From positions 2,046,001 to 2,110,000 of the forward strand of contig NZ_AP025628.1 of the NCBI RefSeq assembly GCF_025999835.1: a stretch of DNA of 64,000 nt, given 5' to 3'. Below are positions 59,340-64,000 of this stretch, piece after piece. The translations under genes were made by a program, and so were the position numbers. The notes beneath the pieces are model-generated. The model was given only the letters and a program-made list of their open reading frames with translations. It had not been told where the DNA came from and did no database searches. Position 1 is the stretch's first letter. Every line of letters begins with the position of its first letter. Source of the DNA: Caldinitratiruptor microaerophilus (GTDB lineage: Bacteria > Bacillota > Sulfobacillia > Symbiobacteriales > ZC4RG38).

Positions 59340-60887
59340 TCAACCGGCCCTCGCCACGACCTCCGACCGGCTCTCGCCCCGCCCCGGGCCCCGCCGTCCC
59401 AGCCGGACCAGGGCCTGGACCGCCGGCAGGAGGAACAGGGCGAGACCGATCACCGTGAGCGGTGCCGCCAGTGGCCGGGCGAACAGGATCGCCGGGGACC
59501 CGTTGCCCAGGATGAGCGTCTGGCGCAGGGCCGTCTCCGTGGGGGCCCCGAGCACCAGGGCCACGACCAGCGGCGCGACCGGGTACCCCAGGCGGCGCAG
59601 CACGAAACCGACCACACCGAACAGCAGGACGAGCCAGACGTGGAACAGGGAGTTGCTGATGGCGTACGCCCCCAGCATGCTGAAGATCACGATCATCGGG
59701 GTCAGCAGCGCGTAAGGCACCCGCATGATCGCCGTCAGGGCCGGGGTCGCGAACAGGCACACCAGGAAGGCGAAGGCGTTGGCCACGTAGAGGCTGGCGA
59801 TGAAACCCCACACAAGGTCCGGCTTTTGCTCGAAGAGCGTCGGGCCGGGCAGGAGGCCCCACGTGTACAGCCCTGCCATGATCACCGCCGCGGTCGGAGA
59901 ACCCGGGACACCCAGGGTGATCATCGGCAGGATCGAGCCGATGGCCGCCGACTTGTTGGCCGACTCGGGGGCCAGGACCCCCTGGATCGCCCCACGGCCG
60001 AACTCCTCCTGGTTCCGCGCCGTCTTGCGCGCCAGCCCGTAGGCCATGAACGAGGCAGGCGTGGCCCCCAGCCCCGGCAGGATGCCCACCCAGAAGCCGA
60101 GCAGCGACGACCACACCGCCAGGAGCCAGTTCCTGCCGATGCTCCGGAGGCTCTCGACCACGTCTGCCAGCCCCAGGCGGCTCGCTGCCTTCTGGGTGCT
60201 CCCGTCCCCCTGCTCGGTCGCGCTGGCAAGGATCTCACCGATTCCGAAGAGGCCGATGGTGACCGGAACGAAGTCGATCCCCTCGAGCAGGGTCACGCTG
60301 CCGAAGGTGAGGCGGGGCTGGCCCGTCACGATGTCGAGGCCGACCGAGGCCATCAGGAACCCGAGCGCCATCATGATGAGGGTCCGGAACGGCGACTTTC
60401 CGCCCATCCCGATGAAGGTGCCGAACGTGATCAGGAGGACGGCGAACAGTTCCGGAGCCCCGAACTTGAGGGCCATGCCGGCGAAGGGCTGCGCGAGGAA
60501 CGTGAACAACGCCGCGGACAGGATCGCCGAGAACAGCGACACCAGGAACGCCGCCGTCAGCGCCATGCCGCCCCTGCCCTGCCTGGTCAGCGGGTAACCG
60601 TCGAACATGGTGGCGACCGACCACGGCTCCCCGGGGATGCCGAAGAGGATGGAGGTCACCACCCCGCCGAAGGCCGACCCCCAGTAGATGCCGGCCAGGA
60701 ACATGAGAGCGGCGTTCGGCGGCATGAAGATCGTGATGGGAAGCAGGATCGCCACGCCGGCCGTCCCGCCGAGTCCCGGCAGGACGCCGATCACGAGGCC
60801 CAGGATGACGCCGAGCCCCGTGAAGAGCAGGTTGTATGGTTGAAGGGCGGTTTCAAACCCGAGCCCGATGCTTGCCAGCGCACCCAT
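59340..60887 (-). CDS. tctA: Tripartite tricarboxylate transporter large permease TctA
   Basis: A 515-residue membrane permease with about 11-12 hydrophobic segments. The family signature GVLPGLGGTAGVAILLPITIFM is near the N-terminus, with GIYWGSAFGGVVTSILFGIPGEPWSVATMFDGYPL, and the repeat LGFWVGILPGLGATPASFMAYGL, then GVLAPESANKSAAIGSILPMITLGVPGSPTAA. The ATG at 60887 is the first gene of tctA-tctC-tctB. It completes a cation-coupled secondary transporter. Confidence 0.92.
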   Translation of the reverse strand: MGALASIGLGFETALQPYNLLFTGLGVILGLVIGVLPGLGGTAGVAILLPITIFMPPNAALMFLAGIYWGSAFGGVVTSILFGIPGEPWSVATMFDGYPLTRQGRGGMALTAAFLVSLFSAILSAALFTFLAQPFAGMALKFGAPELFAVLLITFGTFIGMGGKSPFRTLIMMALGFLMASVGLDIVTGQPRLTFGSVTLLEGIDFVPVTIGLFGIGEILASATEQGDGSTQKAASRLGLADVVESLRSIGRNWLLAVWSSLLGFWVGILPGLGATPASFMAYGLARKTARNQEEFGRGAIQGVLAPESANKSAAIGSILPMITLGVPGSPTAAVIMAGLYTWGLLPGPTLFEQKPDLVWGFIASLYVANAFAFLVCLFATPALTAIMRVPYALLTPMIVIFSMLGAYAISNSLFHVWLVLLFGVVGFVLRRLGYPVAPLVVALVLGAPTETALRQTLILGNGSPAILFARPLAAPLTVIGLALFLLPAVQALVRLGRRGPGRGESRSEVVARAG

Positions 60888-60924
60888 GGATGCTCTTCAC
60901 TCCCCCTCCCCGCCAGACGGGTCA

Positions 60925-61209
60925 TCACCCGGCCGCCGCCTGCCCCAGGCCGCCGAGCAACGCGGCGGCCGCGATTCCGACCCCGCCGCCGCACCAGATC
61001 GCCCCGAGCACCCGCCAGCCGATGGGACCCAGGAAGTCCCGGCCGGCCACCCGCCCCCAGTCCACGCGGGCCCGGAGCCGCGGCACACGGTCCGCAGCCA
61101 GCCGTGTCCCCCAGATCAGGCACCACGCCCCCCAGGCCACCCACGTCAGACCGATCGCGAACAGCACCGCCATCACCGCCATCGCCGCCCTCGCCTGCGG
61201 AAGTCTCAC
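60925..61209 (-). CDS. Small membrane protein upstream of tctA
   Basis: A 94-residue protein with two hydrophobic segments (AMAVMAVLFAIGLTWVAWGAW and IGWRVLGAIWCGGGVGIAAA) separated by a basic stretch. It is not recognised. It starts at a GTG (61209) with a weak AAGGCGG upstream and ends 37 bp before tctA, so it could be co-transcribed with the transporter or be a separate orphan. Confidence 0.5.
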   Translation of the reverse strand: MRLPQARAAMAVMAVLFAIGLTWVAWGAWCLIWGTRLAADRVPRLRARVDWGRVAGRDFLGPIGWRVLGAIWCGGGVGIAAAALLGGLGQAAAG

Positions 61210-61355
61210 TTGACCGCCTTATTCACCTCCATCTCCCTAGTCCTGTTTGCGTAAGTACCTGTAAGATTCTGACGTATAAAGGCACTCACTCCCCCTTCGC
61301 GCCAGGGACGGCCTCTGCCCGCTCCCAGGTCCGGATGACCGGCCCGCCGGCGGGA

Positions 61356-61667
61356 CTACGGCAATCGTACCACGCTCACCGGGTCCGGGGAGCGGATGTC
61401 ACGGGCGTTATCGATGAGTTCGATCTCGCCCCGGTCCGACATCACCCGGAACGACCCGTCGAGCCGGTACTGCCGGATGATCGCGACCGTCCCGTCGGCG
61501 TACCAGTACCGGCGCTCCGAGAAGTCCGGCGTCTCGCGCACCTGGCAGCTGACCGCCGGCTCGCCCCTCCACACGAAACGGTACGGGGCGGGCGGCAGGC
61601 GCAGGTCGTAGGGGAACTCCTCCACGGACCAACCCTCCCCCGGCGCAAGCCCCGGCCACCGGGTCAC
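61356..61667 (-). CDS. Small hypothetical protein (third of three after the ferredoxin oxidoreductase)
   Basis: A 103-residue soluble protein, beta-rich (PYRFVWRGEPAVSCQVRETP, RYWYADGTVAIIRQYRLDGS). Its GTG start overlaps the stop of the preceding small gene (GTGA). There is one cysteine. No family is recognised; the repeated aromatic/Arg pattern suggests a small beta-sheet domain. Confidence 0.6.
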   Translation of the reverse strand: MTRWPGLAPGEGWSVEEFPYDLRLPPAPYRFVWRGEPAVSCQVRETPDFSERRYWYADGTVAIIRQYRLDGSFRVMSDRGEIELIDNARDIRSPDPVSVVRLP

Positions 61668-61927
61668 GACAGCCCGAGCGCGGCGAACAGGGCGTCACGC
61701 TGCGGCCCCGGCTCGAGCGCGGCGATCAGCTCTTCCAGCCCCCACCCGGCCTCCTCGAGCAGCACCTGCGCCCGCACGAAGTGCGGCAGCCGCTCCCCCG
61801 GCGGCACCGGCGCGACGACCAGGTGCTCGATCACCTGGAGGACCGCCGCCCTGACGGGTTCGACCTCGTGCGGCAACACCCGTTTGAAGGGCGACACGGA
61901 CAGCCGGATCCGCCACTCCGATTCCAA
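61664..61927 (-). CDS. Small hypothetical protein (second of three)
   Basis: An 87-residue helical protein (VEPVRAAVLQVIEHLVVAPV, AQVLLEEAGWGLEELIAAL). There are no membrane segments or cysteines. It begins 4 bp after the stop of the 89-residue protein gene and overlaps the next gene by 4 bp. Not recognised. Confidence 0.6.
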   Translation of the reverse strand: MESEWRIRLSVSPFKRVLPHEVEPVRAAVLQVIEHLVVAPVPPGERLPHFVRAQVLLEEAGWGLEELIAALEPGPQRDALFAALGLS

Positions 61928-61931
61928 CGGC

Positions 61932-62201
61932 TCATCCTCCCCCCGCGGCCTCGAGTTCCTGCGCCAGCCGGTCCCAGAGGTCCGACTCGCGGAAGTCGAG
62001 CACGGCGCTCAGGCGGAACCGGCGCCCCAGCGTCCGGCCGTCGGCCAGCTCGACCGGCCCGGCGTCCTCCCAGACCTCGAACCGGGGATCGTCCACCTGG
62101 AGGCTCAGCCTGAGGACGGCCCGCAGGAGCTGCTGCCGGTCGGCGAAGTACCGGCGCTGCCGCCCGCCCTCGAACCGGACCTCGTACCGGGCTCCGTGCA
62201 T
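61932..62201 (-). CDS. Small hypothetical protein (first of three)
   Basis: An 89-residue protein (YEVRFEGGRQRRYFADRQQL, RRFRLSAVLDFRESDLWDRL), acidic at the C-terminus and cysteine-free. ATG at 62201 follows GGAGGGAG. It lies 60 bp after porB, so all three small genes may belong to the oxidoreductase operon. No function is evident. Confidence 0.6.
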   Translation of the reverse strand: MHGARYEVRFEGGRQRRYFADRQQLLRAVLRLSLQVDDPRFEVWEDAGPVELADGRTLGRRFRLSAVLDFRESDLWDRLAQELEAAGGG

Positions 62202-62261
62202 GGTCTCTCCCTCCGCGGGGCCGGGGCGGGGAAGCACGGGGCCTCCCCGCCCGCGCGGCCG

Positions 62262-63350
62262 TCAGGCTCCCCGGGTGCGTGCGACGGGCAGGGCGTACTC
62301 GGCCTGCTCGATCGGCACCTGCCGGGCGGGGTCCTCCAGCTCGCGCAGCCACTCGGGCACCTCGACCCCGATCATCTCGAAGTTCCTGTTCGCAGCCCGC
62401 TGGAGGGCGGCCACGTGCTCCGGCAGGAGGTGGCCGAACCGCCCCTGCATGGCGAGGTAGTCGGTGACGGGCCGGATGACCGGTGGCTTGAAGTAGCTGT
62501 ACTGGCGCGTCCCGGGATCGTACTCCCACACCGGGAACAGGCCGCACTCGACGACCCGCCGGCTGAGCTCGACCGACATCGGGGTCTGGTAGACGAAGCC
62601 CTTCTGGCACGGCGTGTAGATGTGCAGGAAGGCCGCCCCCCGGTGGTTGAGGCCCTTCCGGACCTTGTTGATCACGTCGATCGGGTAGCCGATTGTCGTG
62701 GTCGCCACGTAGCACCACGGGTGACCCTCGGCCATCATCCTGGCGAGCTGCTTCGGCCACAGCTTCTTCCCCTCGGGGATCACCGGCCCCGGCGGGGTGA
62801 AGGTCGTCATGCCGCCGTACGGCGTGGTGGGCGACACCTGGATGCCCGTGTTGGCGTAGCACTCGTTGTCGTAGCAGATGAACAGGGCGTCGTGGTTGCG
62901 GTAGAGGGCGCCGGAGAGGGAGCCGAGGCCGATGTCCGAGGCGCTGCCGTCACCCGCCATGACGATGACGTTCGGGTACTCCCCGTCGTACTTCCCCTTG
63001 CGGATCCGCGCCTCGTAGGCGGCCGCCACCCCGGAGGTGAAGGAACCCGCCGAGCCGATCTGGGTGTGGGCCCACGGGATCGTGTACGGGGTGCACAGGT
63101 AGCTCGAGTTGGCCACGTACATGCAGCCCGTCGGCCCCACGGCGATGGTGTTGTTGCCCGCCGCCTTGAGCACCCAGCGGTACTCGATCGCCGGACCGCA
63201 CCCGGCGCAGGTGCGGTGGCCCGCCTGGTACGGGTCTTCCTCGGGGAGGTCGGGGAGGTAGTGGCGGAGCCGCTCCTGGTCGGCCACCGCCGCGCTGCGC
63301 CCGTCTTCGGGGAGCAGCGGAAGATGCTGACGCACCACGGCCTGAGCCAT
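62262..63350 (-). CDS. porB: 2-oxoacid:ferredoxin oxidoreductase, beta subunit
   Basis: A 362-residue TPP- and Fe-S-binding subunit. The N-terminal part carries TCAGCG cluster ligands and GPTGCMYV; the TPP motif runs from GDGSASDIGLGSLSGALYR to the Asn residues in YDNECYANTG, with the diagnostic TPYGGMT. It catalyses oxidative decarboxylation of pyruvate or another 2-oxoacid with ferredoxin as acceptor. It lies 30 bp after the alpha subunit. Pyruvate specificity is likely from overall resemblance but not certain. Confidence 0.92.
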   Translation of the reverse strand: MAQAVVRQHLPLLPEDGRSAAVADQERLRHYLPDLPEEDPYQAGHRTCAGCGPAIEYRWVLKAAGNNTIAVGPTGCMYVANSSYLCTPYTIPWAHTQIGSAGSFTSGVAAAYEARIRKGKYDGEYPNVIVMAGDGSASDIGLGSLSGALYRNHDALFICYDNECYANTGIQVSPTTPYGGMTTFTPPGPVIPEGKKLWPKQLARMMAEGHPWCYVATTTIGYPIDVINKVRKGLNHRGAAFLHIYTPCQKGFVYQTPMSVELSRRVVECGLFPVWEYDPGTRQYSYFKPPVIRPVTDYLAMQGRFGHLLPEHVAALQRAANRNFEMIGVEVPEWLRELEDPARQVPIEQAEYALPVARTRGA

Positions 63351-63380
63351 CGTGTCCGGACCTCCTCCCGGTCTCCGGCC

Positions 63381-64000
63381 TCAGTCCTCGAAGTTCACCC
63401 AGTGGGCCAGCTTCTCGACCTTGCCGGTGCGCAGGGCCTTGAGCATCTTGCCGGCCATCCACAGGAACTCCCGGAGCGGGATCGTCTCACCGCCGAGCCC
63501 CGCCATGAAGGACGTCACGAGCGGCCGGTTCGGCAGGTGGTAGAGGGCCGTCATCACCTCGGGGGTGAGGATCCCGCCGTAGGTGGGCCCGCCGAGCCCC
63601 AGGTTGGTCTCCACGACCCCGACCACCTTGGCCCGCTCCAGCGCCTTCTGCAGGTCCTCGGTGGGGAAGGGCCGCACCCACAGGAGCCGCGCCATCCCGG
63701 CCCTCACGCCCTGCTCCCGCAGCCGCCGCACCGCGAACCGGCAGGTGACCGCGTGGGCGCCCTGGATCACGAACACGATGTCGGCGTCGTCGAGCATGTA
63801 CTCCTCGACGAAGTCCGGGTAGTGGCGCCCGAAGATCTCGCCGAAGAGCCGGGTCTTCTCCCGGATCACCGGGATGGCCTCCTCCATCGCCCGCTGGCGC
63901 TCGAGCTGCAGGGGCGGCCCCTGCTCCGGCATGATCTGGGGCCCGTGGGACACCGGCTTCTTGGGGTCCAGGGCGTAGGGTAGCTTGAAGGGGGGCAGGA
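63381..64000 (-). CDS. porA: 2-oxoacid:ferredoxin oxidoreductase, alpha subunit (5' end beyond the window)
   Basis: The C-terminal 206 codons of an alpha subunit, open at the right edge. Family segments include YMLDDADIVFVIQGAHAVTC, VRPFPTEDLQKAL, VVGVVETNLGLGGPTYGGIL and GLGGETIPLREFLW. The apparent start at 63953 is only an internal GTG, because conserved sequence (PFKLPYALDPKKP) continues upstream. Whether the gamma domain is fused or separate cannot be seen. Confidence 0.9.
   Translation of the reverse strand, partial: LPPFKLPYALDPKKPVSHGPQIMPEQGPPLQLERQRAMEEAIPVIREKTRLFGEIFGRHYPDFVEEYMLDDADIVFVIQGAHAVTCRFAVRRLREQGVRAGMARLLWVRPFPTEDLQKALERAKVVGVVETNLGLGGPTYGGILTPEVMTALYHLPNRPLVTSFMAGLGGETIPLREFLWMAGKMLKALRTGKVEKLAHWVNFED

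Noticed and set aside
61245-61255. TTGCGTAAGT, also present near 7817, as a shared regulatory word
   Set aside because: A 10-bp match without symmetry, promoter context or a common gene function is not enough to support a site.
59640-63983. A plus-strand open frame of about 1,450 codons opposite tctA and the ferredoxin oxidoreductase
   Set aside because: It has no recognisable domain, is His/Arg/Gly/Pro-rich as expected for the antisense of high-GC genes, and overlaps several well-supported minus-strand genes.

Overview
The window is about 70 % G+C, densely coded on both strands, with many GTG/TTG starts and strong AGGAGG-type ribosome binding sites. The gene set (YumC-type ferredoxin-NADP reductase, YktB/DUF1054, UPF0173 hydrolase, futalosine-type menaquinone genes, TAXI and Tct transporters, a 2-oxoacid:ferredoxin oxidoreductase, sigma-54 control of amino-acid catabolism) fits a high-GC, probably thermophilic Bacillota lineage such as Symbiobacteriia or Thermaerobacter relatives. 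That placement is an inference. No prophage, insertion sequence, CRISPR array or rRNA was seen.

Layout. 1-2540: lipoyl synthase (runs off the left edge), a HAD phosphatase and a UPF0173 hydrolase. 2670-7760: a branched-chain 2-oxoacid dehydrogenase operon (lpd, E1alpha, E1beta, E2) behind a sigma-54-type promoter. 7987-11984: GAPDH, a 2-hydroxyacid dehydrogenase, tRNA-Ile(GAT), a thioesterase, an orphan protein and a sulfite-oxidase-like molybdoenzyme. 11991-22592: a sigma-54 activator divergent from an apparent proline-utilisation operon (P5C dehydrogenase, livKHMGF ABC transporter, proline dehydrogenase, FAD amine oxidase) with a consensus -24/-12 promoter. 22607-25897: DedA, endonuclease IV, QueG and an IscA-like protein. 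25972-28183: two radical-SAM genes of the MqnE/MqnC type, divergent from a small helix-turn-helix gene. 29029-33456: DUF1054, DUF169 and glycolate oxidase subunits GlcF/GlcD. 33640-42942: an AlbA_2/GHKL regulator, then a minus-strand locus holding a TAXI receptor, a CitA-like kinase, a response regulator, a second TAXI receptor, DUF1850, a fused TRAP permease and an SDR. 43301-50330: ferredoxin-NADP reductase, NDH-2, a TPR lipoprotein, an RluA pseudouridine synthase and thiE-thiM-thiD. 50430-57590: SNF2 helicase, aminotransferase, radical-SAM protein with a membrane partner, a secreted barrel-like protein, a His-rich protein and its neighbour. 57663-60887: the TctABC transporter. 60925-64000: small orphans and a 2-oxoacid:ferredoxin oxidoreductase (beta complete, alpha cut by the right edge).

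How it fits together. The picture is of an amino-acid and organic-acid oxidiser. Branched-chain keto acids and proline are burned through two operons that both carry sigma-54-type promoters, with one enhancer-binding protein lying next to the proline operon. Lipoyl synthase supplies the E2 cofactor. NDH-2, the futalosine genes and glycolate oxidase point to a menaquinone respiratory chain, and the ferredoxin enzymes link 2-oxoacid oxidation to NADPH. Carboxylate uptake is served by two unrelated secondary systems (TAXI-TRAP and TctABC), the first with a receptor/two-component module of its own. Overlapping stop/start codons (GTGA or ATGA) are common and suggest tight translational coupling.
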